From Terana coerulea (taxonomy: Eukaryota > Basidiomycota > Agaricomycetes > Polyporales > Phanerochaetaceae), in assembly GCA_024811115.1 (NCBI GenBank), contig JAKOGH010000183.1, forward strand, positions 1 through 50,471: a DNA stretch of 50,471 bases, given 5' to 3'. The notes under the pieces were generated by a model. It was not told the DNA's origin. It saw only the letters and a list, made by a program, of their open reading frames with translations, and made no database searches. Each line of letters starts with the position of its first letter. Within the stretch, counting starts at the first letter, position 1. This document shows positions 21,535 through 31,907 of this stretch, in pieces. The translations under genes were made by a program, and so were the position numbers.

Positions 21535-22352
21535 TTTGGTGGTGTGCGGGGAAGGTACGTGAGAGCGAAGGGTATGAAGTAACGTGGGTATTAACTGTTA
21601 TAGGGCGAGGCAATCAGCATGACGGATCCGCCATGAACAAAGTGGTACGAGAGCAAGTAAGGTGATAAGAAGCTGTGTGGGAGGCGATATGGAGACGCTG
21701 TAGGAGCTGCGAGACTCACCCGGAAGCTTAATAAAGATGATACTGTTCCTCTAGGTGGGCCAAGCGCAAATAAAGTAGGGTGCCAGCGGTGGACGCACGA
21801 ACGCCTCGGGTACCCGTGCACAGAGTGGTCGGCGGCGACGAGCGGTGAAACCGGTTGAGCGGGACACCTCCAAGACCTTCTCAGCCAAGAAACGGGGCTG
21901 GTGTGGCGGGAACGAAGGAGTGAGAGGGAGAGGGAGAGAGGGAATGGAGGACGAATAAAAGACCAGTCGAACCATTTCACCCCAGCGCAACCGTAGGCGC
22001 CCATAAAGCCGACAATTGCAAGCGCTTGCCGGACACGGCATTTCCCCCTCGCCACCATGCCTCCAGCTCCCTCCGACGCCACCGCTGTCCTCCCATCTCC
22101 GTGGCCACATGCATCGGACTCTTGCAGAAGAGGTGGTCAGAAGAGACCTCAATTCTCGTGGAAATGAAGTCGTAATGAAGGAAATGCGCGACATGGGCCG
22201 TGAGTACGTCTGGCGCTACCCTCCATCAGCCAATGAAATGACGAGAGATGCACAATCATACACAGCACCGTCGTATTCGTCCTCTTCTTGTCTCCTGACT
22301 GCCCTGCATCTGACACGACGGAACAGGGCGTCGAGAGTCCCCGAGTGCCTGG
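21535..22352. promoter_or_regulatory. HMGR upstream region with CT-rich stretch
   Basis: On the HMGR sense strand the stretch opposite 21920-21945 is a nearly pure CT run (tctctccctctccctctcac), as is common in promoters of strongly expressed fungal genes. No TATA box or sterol-response element could be assigned with confidence. Overlapping frames here look like by-products. Confidence 0.4.
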
Positions 22353-22621
22353 CTAACCGGAGTGCCGGAGATGCCCACGGGAGGACGACATCCCCGCATC
22401 GTCATACACCCGTTCCGAAATTGAAATGTGCTCTCTCCCTGATTGGTCCCTCATCTTGAATTTGACCGCCGCCTTCTTGGATGTGGCTCTCACAACGAAG
22501 TCGGGCAACTTCAGGTGAGCGCTGGCGCTGGCGACGACATTGACATTACTGACCCGCGGTAAGGCGTTCTGGACAAACCGTTCCAGCTCGTAATTAACGA
22601 ACGGATCTCCCGATAGCTCGC
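22353..22621 (-). CDS. Putative terminal exon of unknown gene
   Basis: After a possible acceptor (tgtacag, ending at 22622 on the minus strand) an open frame runs to a TAG at 22353. It reads DPFVNYELERFVQNALPRVS, then ASASAHLKLPDFVVRATSKK, then VKFKMRDQSGREHISISERV. Codon use is like that of the good genes nearby and the sequence is not low-complexity, which is why I keep it. There is no early ATG in this frame, so an upstream exon is needed. The stretch at 22640-22720 can encode a glycine-zipper-like hydrophobic run (GIIGSVIAGAGSALAG) in another frame and could be part of it. I do not recognise the family. Confidence 0.35.
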
Positions 22622-22739
22622 CTGTACATCCAAACGTTCCCAGCTAAGGCCGACCCTGCACCTGCGATCACGCTCCCGATAATCCCATTGTTCGCAGCTC
22701 GCGCAAATGCATATGCACATCTAAGTCAGCACCTGACGC

Positions 22740-23376
22740 AGCGGGTGCGAACTAGCCAACCACGTCTTTTTGCCCTGTCGTTCGATCCTCCATTTTCGAG
22801 GCACGCAGCGGGCCGCAGCGGCCGGCGATCACTCCGAGACAAGCTCAAGCTCTAAAACACGACGTTTCTGGACCAGTCTGTATGCGCCGTTGCAGAGCGA
22901 AACGCTGGCGCACGGCTTATCTACCTCGGTGAGCATGATACGTTTGATAAATAAATGCTGCCAATATCAATAACCCTCACTAGAGTTGTCGATGTCAGCA
23001 GTCTCGTACACCCTCTCGAGTCATCTTAAACGAGGTTGACGACAGATATGACGCTCTTCACGAACGCTGTGGACGAGAATCGCAGGCCTCGAACAGTATG
23101 GACCAGAATTACTCGAGCTTGAGCTTGCACATTCCTCCAACCGTGTTTCTCTGCAGAAAATACTTTACACAAACATTTTAAGTACAGACAGCTCTCACGA
23201 ATACATCCATCCACGTCAGAACCTCTCCGAACCGCTCACTGCGTCCTGCACCAGGTGCCCTCCCGTGTCTGTATCGTCACTTCACTTCATCTCTCTTGAG
23301 CAATGCGTCCTACAGACGTTTCGTCAGCAGGTTGTACAGAAGCGTCTTTCGCTTTGGGGTAAGGAAGACGTACCCG
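22740..23376. other. Intergenic, no gene recognised
   Basis: Short frames only. The interval lies between the unknown exon and the 3' end of CHAT1 and should include the CHAT1 terminator region. No tRNA, repeat or conserved protein sequence was seen. Confidence 0.35.
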
Positions 23377-26300
23377 TCAAGCACCGATGTGGATGAAGTT
23401 AACCCATCGCTCGAGCTCGCTCTTCTTCAAGTCAAGCCTCAGACGCTTCGTCGCCGCCCGCAGTGCTCGCGCCGCCCTCTTGTACCCAACCTCCAGCGGA
23501 TACTTGTCTGATCGATCGTGGAACATCTCCTCGTAGAAGTACTTCGCCATCGTCGGCCCATCCTCGTCCCTCAGCTGCCACATCGTCCCAACAACACCGC
23601 GGAACCCGACGAACTGCATCGCGGCGGCAAGGTGCAGAACCTCCTCCGTTGCGCTCTTCTCCGTTTGCTCGGCGGTGTGGCACGCTGACAGGAAGGCGAA
23701 CTCGGCATTGGGTGCGCGGGATTTCACGATGTCGCGGAGGGTGAGCCACTCGTTGTCCCATAGCTCGAAGTGCGAATTGAACGGTTCCCCCGGCACTAGA
23801 TTACCGTGACAGGTGAAGTGGACCCAAGAGTACTCCTGAAGGTGGGCAGTGATTGCGCCTGGATTGGCGTCGTTGCCGCGCAGAACCTCCACTTTCATTC
23901 TGTCCTCGAACCCTTCGAGCGCGGCGACCTCAGCTCCTGCACTGGGTAACGAACCATCGTCCGGAGCGATAGCCAGGAGCGCGGATCTCTGTGACATTGC
24001 GTCGGAGTTCGCCTTGGATCGGGAATCAATGAGGGCGGCAAGGGTTGGAGTATATGAGCAGGGGTAGAGGTCCGACAGATATATGGCTTCATGTTTACTG
24101 CCGCCGCGAGTGTTGGGAGTGGGGCCGGCGGCATGAAGCGGAAGGGAACATACGTCAGAGGTAGGACACCACCAAATCCGCGTTCCGTAAGGAAAGCCTA
24201 GATCTGCGAGCTTCCGGACGACGGGGTCAGCCAGCAAATCCCATAAATTTTCGAGGGCATCCTTCAGCGTGGTATTGTACTCCTTGGGTTTGGCTCCAAG
24301 GTTCTGGCGTGCGCTGACGAGGCTTCTGGCTAGGTCCCGCGCCGTCTCGTAGAACGACGGGTCCAAGGGTACCCGCTCCGGATCACGGTCATGCAGGATA
24401 ATCAAGGCATCTGAAGAGCGTTTGTTGTGGTTTACCAATATTACTGGCCCTTCGCTAGCTGCGGCCTTGAGGACCTCGAAACTGGGTAGCCAGAGGAAGC
24501 CAGAAAGACCCGGTTTCGCGCGGATTTGCTCGATGAGGGTTTCGAGGGTCGTCACCAGCTCTCGCCTTTTCTTGACCATATCCCCAAACACGTCCGGTGC
24601 CAGTGCGTCGAGGGTCAAATCGCGTATTCCTTGGTAGGCTGGATCGAATGGACTCCCCTGCGTGCTGAGCTGATCCAATGCTTGCACCGTCTGTTCGAAT
24701 TTATCTCGCAAATCCTCGTCTTGCCCCTCGAGAAGATGAAGCGGCGGACGCAAGCGACGCACTTGAGACCACAGAAGTGCCCTACTGTGTTCCAACAATT
24801 CGATCGCAGCGGGGAATTGGCCTTTTGCAATAGCATATGCTGCTCCGTCTGTAGGGACATGGTTCGCGGTCTTGAATTCGGTCTCGAAGATGACCCGATG
24901 CTGCATTTCCAGGGTGGGATGGAGCATAAGAGATTGTTCAGAAAGTAGAGTTGCAGCTTTGGATGCCGATAGCGAGGAATGATGATCCACCTTGATAGCC
25001 AGCAGCATCCAGTGGCGTGCCACGCGGAGTTTTGGGACGGGGTCGCCGCTAAAGCTGCGGGGATCGTTTATATAGGACTCGAAGAGTTGCATACACTCCT
25101 GCAAGTCTTCAAGACTCCCGTACTGGCTAAAGCGGTCGTATAGTGACTGCGCTAGGATGGAAACCGTCATGAACAGATAGGGGCTCGAATCTTCAAACGA
25201 ATACAAGGACAACGCATTTCTGCTGAGGTCAACGCATTCGTCCGCGACCGCCTTTCTCTGGATGAGGAAGTCGAGTTTCGCCCTATCCGTAGGGTAGACC
25301 TCGTGAGGATCCCCTTCGATGAACAAGTGCCAATGTCCACTCCGCAAAGCAGCGCTCCCGCCAAGCAAGTAACAGAATTGGCGTAATCGGGCTCCTCCGG
25401 CTTCTTCAAAGACAAGGCCTCACGTCGGAGAGTGATGGAATCCTCCAAGTCCGGCAGATGCCACTGAATTGTAAATCGGTGATATAATGCGCCTGCTAGA
25501 TGGTTCAGTTCTATACTGCGGGTTGAATGCGGAATACCAGGAAGAGACAGCACTTCTCGGCTGAGTTGAATGCATTCTTCAAGATCAAGTTGCAAACCCA
25601 TTCCTCGCTGAAAACGAGCATGCAGTGCTTTGGACAGGAATTGAAGGATGTGAGGTCGGTTTGGGTAACCGGGTGGAATGTGGATCAAGGCTTTTCGGCA
25701 GATCTCGACGGCGTCGTTGATATCCTGACGTTGACCAAATCGCATGAATCGGAGAATCAAGGCCATTGACAAAATAGGGGACAGTTCTGCCTTGATCTTT
25801 TCCGACTCTTTAGAAGGACAACAGGCCATCGCTCCACGGCCGGATGCGACGAGTTCCTCGAGGTCTTCTGCACGCTGAAAGCGACGAAATCGGTCGTAAA
25901 GGGTTGAGGTCAATTTAAGGAGCAAGAGCGACCGGTTTGCCAGTGGCCCGCCCTTATCGCCGGACGCGCTAACTGCTGTCGATATAGTATAATGCTTTCA
26001 TCGAGATCGTCTAGCTGTCCGTAGCGTCTGTATCGTGCATACACCGCCTCTGCTAAGAGATTGAAGGCAGCGAATGTGTCCAGGTTACGGGGCCAAAGAG
26101 TCGATAATGTCTCGTGCATGAGTGCGATATTGCTATCAACATCTGCCCTTTCCCCCAATATGTCGAATCTGGCTCGAAGAAGACTGCTCAGATAGCAACG
26201 GATGAAAAAATGTTCCAGAGGGGTGAGCGAAGGAGAGAAGGGCGGGACCTCACAACTGAGGTGGGTGTCGTCCAGATCCTCGGTTTGGGCTTGGAGTTGA

Positions 26301-28276
26301 TGCTTTTGCACGAGAATACCATCCGAGGATGCGACTTCTTCGAGACCCTCAGTGCGGTGTGAACCAGCGTTATGGAGATCCTGCTTTTGCCCAAGCCTGT
26401 CAATTTTGGCGGAGAGGGCAGTTGTCAGGCGACTCTTGAACGAGACCTTACTGCCGTTTGACTGATCCACTGAGAGTACTTGACGACAGTATGCAATGCG
26501 ATCATCAAGGTCTTGAATGCGCTCGTTAGATTTGGCGGGATTGAGCAACGCTTCTGTCATAACACCAAGGGTGTCGACGAGAAGCTCACCCTGGGCTAGA
26601 GGTAAGACTTCAACGTTGAGCTCGACGCAGTCATGAAGATCCTGCGGATTGTTCGCCACACTGGATCGAGTGTATAGACATACGGCTAAGCGGTGGAGTA
26701 TGTTCGGCCTCTCAGGGGAGCTGGGTTCAAGCAACGATATCAGCTCGCAGCAAGATGCGATTGAACTATCAAGGTCCTGAAGCTTCCTGGACTCCCTGTA
26801 ATGAACGCGTTGTAGCGCCGCGAGTATTTTCAAAGTCGAGATTCGGTGGTGACGCTCCAACGTGTCCACGCCCACCGAGAGGTACTCCTGAAATTTCTTG
26901 ATGCATTTCTGGCGATCTTCCCACTTGCCGGACTGGACGTAGCGAGCCCCAGAGCTCCGCGCAAGCTTCTCTAGATGATGCAGGTATCGGTTATTGGCAG
27001 GTTGACATGCAACTAGGTCTGCTGGAGGTATCTTGGCACTCTCCATCTGGGAAGGTCGTAGTTCGTCGGTGCGATCCAAAACGCCGTCTTCGACTCCTGC
27101 GAGTGAGCGGAGCAGAGAATCAATGTAATTATCAGTACTGGTGGAGTGTTGGTAATCGACAGCGGTAGATAGGAGAAAGCCCTCAGTGATGTGTAGCGTG
27201 TACAGCTCCATGTCTTCAACCTGGCCCGCGAGGGGAAAGCGTGAAAGCAGAGCATTAGCCAAATGCAACGATATTTCCGCCTTCGTTCCAGGGTCGAGAT
27301 CTTCGCCAGCATAGATCAGCTCGTAGTACTGCTCAATGCATTCCTGTAGGTCGTGAACGTCGTTGCCATGCTTGAAGCGCTCATGTCGAGCACGGGCAAG
27401 GGACCGAAGAATGGACCATAGTTCTGGGTCATCCACGTATGTGTCAACCACCTCCCAACGCCGCCTACTGTCCGATGTCTTCTCGAGTTTCGAGCAGAGC
27501 ACCTCCTCGCAATACGAGATGCACAAGTCCAGGTCCTCGGAATGCCTCGTCTGAGAGAACCGCAAGAGCAGGACGGCGGCCAGCTCGGAGATGACTTCCG
27601 CTTTAGTTCCTGAGCCTGGTTCGCCGACGGTGTACATTAGCACATGGTAAAAGTCTACGCATTCATGAAGGTCGTCGAGGACGTGACGGGTGGTGAAGCG
27701 CTCTCGAAGAGCGCGAGCAAGGAATAAGTGGCGAATCCAGAGCCTGGGGTCGTCCGGCGGGCATTCGGCGACGTGCTGCCTGCATACGCCGACCACGTCT
27801 TCCTCAACGTTCTGTGGGGCCTGACTTGCAGGCGAACGTGCGCCTGTCGGAAGCGAATCGAGTGCGGTGTCCGGAATGATGTTCAGCGTCGGCGAAGATA
27901 AAGCGCCCTCCTCGTCTTCCTCGTCATTTCTTCCCTCCGGGTGGCCTTGCGTACCCTTCTGGGCTTCTTCCTCGTCTCCTCCCTCCTCGACGCAATCCCG
28001 CGTATCCTCATCGTGCACGGCAGGCTCTCCACTCGGCTCTAGACAATCTTCGGCTTCATCGCATGGGGATGAAGCTCGTGATCCTGGTGGGTCAACGTCG
28101 CCTGTCCCTGCGCTGTAGGGGCCATGTTACTGCAGACCGTTGAGTGATAAGCGGTTTATGTTAACGCACAGTAGAGGCCTTTCCTCATCATCGATAGCTC
28201 CTTTCTTGCTGCAACCTGCCGAAATGGCCGTACGAATCCAGCGCAAGATCTCCCTGCCAGCCGGAAAGAGGCCCAT
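23377..28276 (-). CDS. TPR-CHAT protein 1 (caspase-like peptidase)
   Basis: A long protein in which tetratricopeptide-like helical repeats lead into a C-terminal CHAT peptidase domain of the caspase/separase clan. Exon 1 (28170-28276) starts MGLFPAGREILRWIRTAISA and joins the main exon at 28112 through a 57-bp intron. An acidic linker (EEEAQKGTQGHPEGRNDEED) precedes many copies of a pattern such as RF-x-x-x-G-x-x-x-D-L-x-E-C-I. The CHAT domain lies at 23377-24450: YGTRIWWCPTSDVCSLPLHA, catalytic His in VHFTCHGNL (near 23810), catalytic Cys in FAFLSACHTAEQTEKS (near 23685), then AMQFVGFRGVVGTMWQLRDE and the end RWVNFIHIGA. Both catalytic residues are present. The frame shifts by one base near 25932. 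At 25340-25400 it changes again, where a 34-nt GT-AG intron is possible because CHAT3 changes frame at the same place. The substrate is unknown. Confidence 0.85.
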
Positions 28277-29700
28277 TTGGAACTGTCAATGGGTATGCGT
28301 CAGTGGCTACAAGAAGTCGGCCCACAGAACCACTCACGACGTTCAAATCCCACAGAGGAGAGGCTCAGAATGTTCTACTAATCGCTCGGTAGACTTTCAC
28401 TGAGGAAAGAGTGTCAAAATTTTAAGCATATCAAAAATAGGAATACTCACGTCGGCTTTGCGGTATCGAGTAAGGACTTTTCGCGCGATATTGCTCCCAA
28501 GATACCGTGCTATTCGAACGCGGAGATGAGCATCCTGTCAGAGGAAGTGTGGAGGACCTACTTGTGAGGCAGATATGGGGCTTTAGGTGGAATCAAAAGA
28601 ACCATGGTTGCTTATGTACCGTACCAGCTGTTCCATGCAGTGTCAACCGACGAACGCTCGTCAAGACACGCTGAACGTAGCGCTCCGCCATCCTGTGCCT
28701 GTCACGATTATATTAATTAAAGCCCTTGCGACTGGACCATTCCAGATACGAGATATTAAAACATACGCACCAGCTTGCACCGTTTGTTAGCCGGCGCGTC
28801 AAATGCCAGATTATGAACTCTTAGCAGGATGGAAGTATTTGGCAAGGGGCGAAAGAACCCGCGTCCGCATTTGGCAGGCATCATCTTTCGAATTAAACAT
28901 GGCCAAACAATCGGTACATGCCAGCGTCTGCCAAGACTGAAGCACTGGCAGTCTGAGTCGATTCAGCTTGATCTAGCGGTGAGACTAAATGCTTGAATGC
29001 GGAGGATTCTACTATTCACTGCAAAAACCGTGAAATTTTGAGGTCCAGCTCCTCATCAATTATCAGCATGCTGCAAAACCGGTTATGCTGTCCTCCGTCT
29101 GCTGTGCGACTGCGTATCATCGCCGACGCCACCATTTCCGCTTATCCTCGATTCATTTCGGCTCTCCAGCCTCCCATCGCGCTCACGAAATTCGGCGCTG
29201 CTGGGATTGTCACATAATACGTATAGGCGTACTACTGCATCCAGCGCGCAATTGGTAGGCCAGGAAATTGTAAGGCGGTGCGAGATGAATTAGGGAGTTG
29301 ACGATGTGCATGGTTGCCTAGTAGTTGGTGGCGCCGGTAAAGCAGGGTAAGAGTCTCGTACGGACCCATGTTAAGGATAAGGGAGGTGCTCAGTGGTCAC
29401 GGCAGCACTGCGCGCGGAATATTCGAGGCGCATCAGGCGCATCATTGCGGGCCGTCGTTGCCGAGCCGACAGGAGCAAAAGCGTCCTCTGCTCTCACCAC
29501 CACCACTGCCAGCTCCGCTCCGCCCTTCCCCTGCTTCAAACTCTCCTGTCTCTTGCAACTCGATATCTTGCACTGCGAAGACCTCACGCACATCGTCGAG
29601 CCTTGCCGACCCCATTGCAAGCTACGCACGCCCACCTAACCCAACACGTCCGCTGCATGCTCCCATGCGCTAGCCGCCGCCTCATTCCGCGTCTCTCCAC
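28277..29700. other. CHAT1 upstream region with a relic shared with the inverted-repeat arms
   Basis: Near 28877-28935 the minus strand reads TDCLAMFNSKDDAC, matching the peptide ADCLTMFESKDDAY found upstream of CHAT2 (37.35-37.66 kb) and CHAT3 (45.44-45.73 kb). So this promoter-side region belongs to the same ancestral module as the inverted-repeat arms, but is far more diverged. The segment at 29420-29470 (gcgcatcaggcgcatca) also matches 39918-39945 upstream of PUS2. No other gene was recognised. Confidence 0.5.
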
Positions 29701-29739
29701 GCGCACGCCGCCGCCGACATGCACGAACAATAAACACAC

Positions 29740-31083
29740 TCATACAGAAAATGAGGGTGAATTGAGAGGCGCCCTCGTTGCCCTTGCCCGGCGCAGCCCG
29801 TTCATCTACGAAGACCGCACGATGCTCGTGCTCAACAAGCCCGCAGGGCTCGACGTGCTGGTGTGTCACCTACCGTATTTCGTCTCCTGGATGCTCACAT
29901 AGCTGGCTTGGTCGGGATATTAGGTGCACGCGCGGCGCGGAGCGGGCGCGGCGTCTGCGTACGGGGCGAAGCTGAGTGACATGGTCCACGGTGCGTGTCC
30001 GGTTCGCGGTGCTCTGATCCAAAGCCGGGTCTTTATTTTATTTTTACAAGTGGCTGATATACTGTACAACAGAGCACGCCCGCACACACTTCCACGGGGA
30101 GCTCTATTACTGCCACCGGCTCGACAAGCCCACCACCGGCGCACTCGTCTTCGCCAAGAGCGCGTCGTCCTGGCGCGAAATTAAGGATCAGTTCCGGTCG
30201 CGCGTGGTCCAGAAGGAGTACCTCGCGCTCGTGCGGAGGGGTAGCTTGTTAGGTGCGGGAGGGACGGTGCGCACGCCGCTGGTGGCGGAGGACGGGCGGG
30301 TGCGGCTCGCGCGGGAGGGGGAGGCAGAGCAAGCAGTGGTAGACGAGGCGGATGCACAGGAAGAGGGCACATGGTGGAAGGGGAGGAAGACGAGCGTGCG
30401 GGATCGTGGATGCGGTGACACACTGGACGCGGCTCGCGACGTCGGTGCGTGCCCCGCCTCTAGCTGTCATGCTCTCGCTCACGCGACGCGGCGGACGCCG
30501 GCAGCCTCTCGCGCCGCTCTCGCTCGTCGCGTTCCGCCCCGAGACGGGCCGCAAACACCAACTGCGCGCGCACGCGGCGTACGCCCTCCTTGGTGCGTCC
30601 CCACTCCCGTCCGCGCACGCCGCCTCGCGCATATTATCCCGGCGTGTATCCTGACGCGCCCCCGCTCGCAGCGCCGATATTGGGCGACCGGGTGCACGGC
30701 CCCACGCCGCCCGTGCAAGAGATCACGGACGTATTCGAGACCCCGACGCACCGCATGTTCCTGCACGCGTCCTATCTGTCGCTCGTCGTGCGTGCCCGCC
30801 GCTCAGCTCTATCCGCAGGCCGCCTCTGACGTCCTTTTCCTTCCACGCACACCCTTTGTGCACAACTGTTGTTTCTCGCCGCGTGCAGCGTTACCGCCGC
30901 GACGACACCCAGAAGTGGTTCCAGCTCGGCGTGCGCGCGCCGCTACCGCCCGCGTTCCTCGACGCGTGCCAACAGTTCGACATCGCGGTGCCCGAGGACT
31001 ACGTGCACGGCGGGGTGTACGTGGACGGCGAGAAGGTGGAGGGTGGGACGGTGTTAGATGTGGACGGGCGGTGGCTGGGTTGA
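29740..31083 (+). CDS. RluA-family pseudouridine synthase, copy 1
   Basis: It isomerises uridine to pseudouridine in RNA. The exons read RRSPFIYEDRTMLVLNKPAG, then THFHGELYYCHRLDKPTTGA with the catalytic Asp of HRLD (codon at 30123-30125), then SRVVQKEYLALVRR. Next come PLSLVAFRPETGRKHQLRAH, APILGDRV, RMFLHASYLSLV and FDIAVPEDYVHGGVYVDGEK, ending RWLG with TGA at 31083. Short GT-AG introns separate these pieces. Between KEYLALVRR and the PLSLV exon the frame slips by one base near 30400, so that GIVDAVTHWTRLATS is out of frame with what precedes; PUS2 is continuous there. The 5' end is uncertain: the frame is open upstream to 29393 but has no family-like sequence. It is paralogous to PUS2 and divergent from CHAT1. 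Confidence 0.75.
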
Positions 31084-31907
31084 ATATCGAGGCATGAATA
31101 GGAGCAGGGAGAAGGTTCGGGGAAGGGTGAGGGCGAAGGTGCGTAGTCGCTTGATCACTCTTATCTCTCTTCTGAACGGTGTGGTCTCCACCGCTCATGT
31201 CTGCCGACTTGAATCACCAAAACATAGGATTTAGGATTGATTAGCAATCTCTCACACTCCGGAAGGACGTAGCTGAGTATTGCTGTGATGATACTCCTCG
31301 TAGCTGGTCGTTGTACTTATGTTAGTATACGTGTTCTTCGCTAAGTTTTTCTTACAGTCATTGAAGACGGCTCATTCAGGCATAAGAACACGCCACATTC
31401 CAAGATATTTAACAACGCGATGAAGAAGTTCCACGAGCGCGAGAGCGAGGCTGCTGACGGAGAACCGACATCGGACAGCCAATATACGACCGACGAAGGG
31501 TCCAGGGGCGAGTCTGAACAAGGTGTATCTGATATTGAAACTATAACACGACCAAGACACGACTTCGACGACTTCACGCCATTTGTGGCGCATTCGCTCA
31601 CAAATTGCTTGCGTGTCTCTTCCGTCTCGCCTCCGTGTGTACTGTACTCTTGTAGAACCTTGTGTGGCACTGCGGATATTCATGAATACATCAGACAATC
31701 CCTAATCTACTGAACATCGCGTGTTGATAATTGGTCTACTTCGTCGCCAAAATACGGAACATATTCTTGCTTGACCGTCCCGGCAATTGGGAGAGGTCAT
31801 GAATGATATTCATAGAAGAGTCTTCGCTGATGCTTCCTATGATGATTGTGTCAGTGAAGTGTACAGGAATCTGTGCATACACGGCGAGATGAAAGAAGAC
31901 ATACCAG
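31084..31907. other. Intergenic between PUS1 and CHAT2
   Basis: PUS1 and CHAT2 converge on this interval, which should hold both terminators. It also carries the putative exon at 31354-31713 listed separately. Confidence 0.4.
31354..31713 (+). CDS. Putative exon of unknown function
   Basis: After a good acceptor (tttcttacag at about 31344-31353) an open frame reads IEDGSFRHKNTPHSKIFNNA, then KKFHERESEAADGEPTSDSQ, then RHDFDDFTPFVAHSLTNCLR. The first part is not low-complexity and the middle is acidic and Ser/Thr-rich. I do not recognise a family and no partner exon was found. It could be a relic trapped between PUS1 and CHAT2, or chance. Confidence 0.2.
   Translation, partial: TVIEDGSFRHKNTPHSKIFNNAMKKFHERESEAADGEPTSDSQYTTDEGSRGESEQGVSDIETITRPRHDFDDFTPFVAHSLTNCLRVSSVSPPCVLYSCRTLCGTADIHEYIRQSLIY

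Noticed and set aside
28320..28345. Possible tRNA T-arm (gttcaaatcc)
   Set aside because: No matching acceptor stem or anticodon arm could be folded around it.
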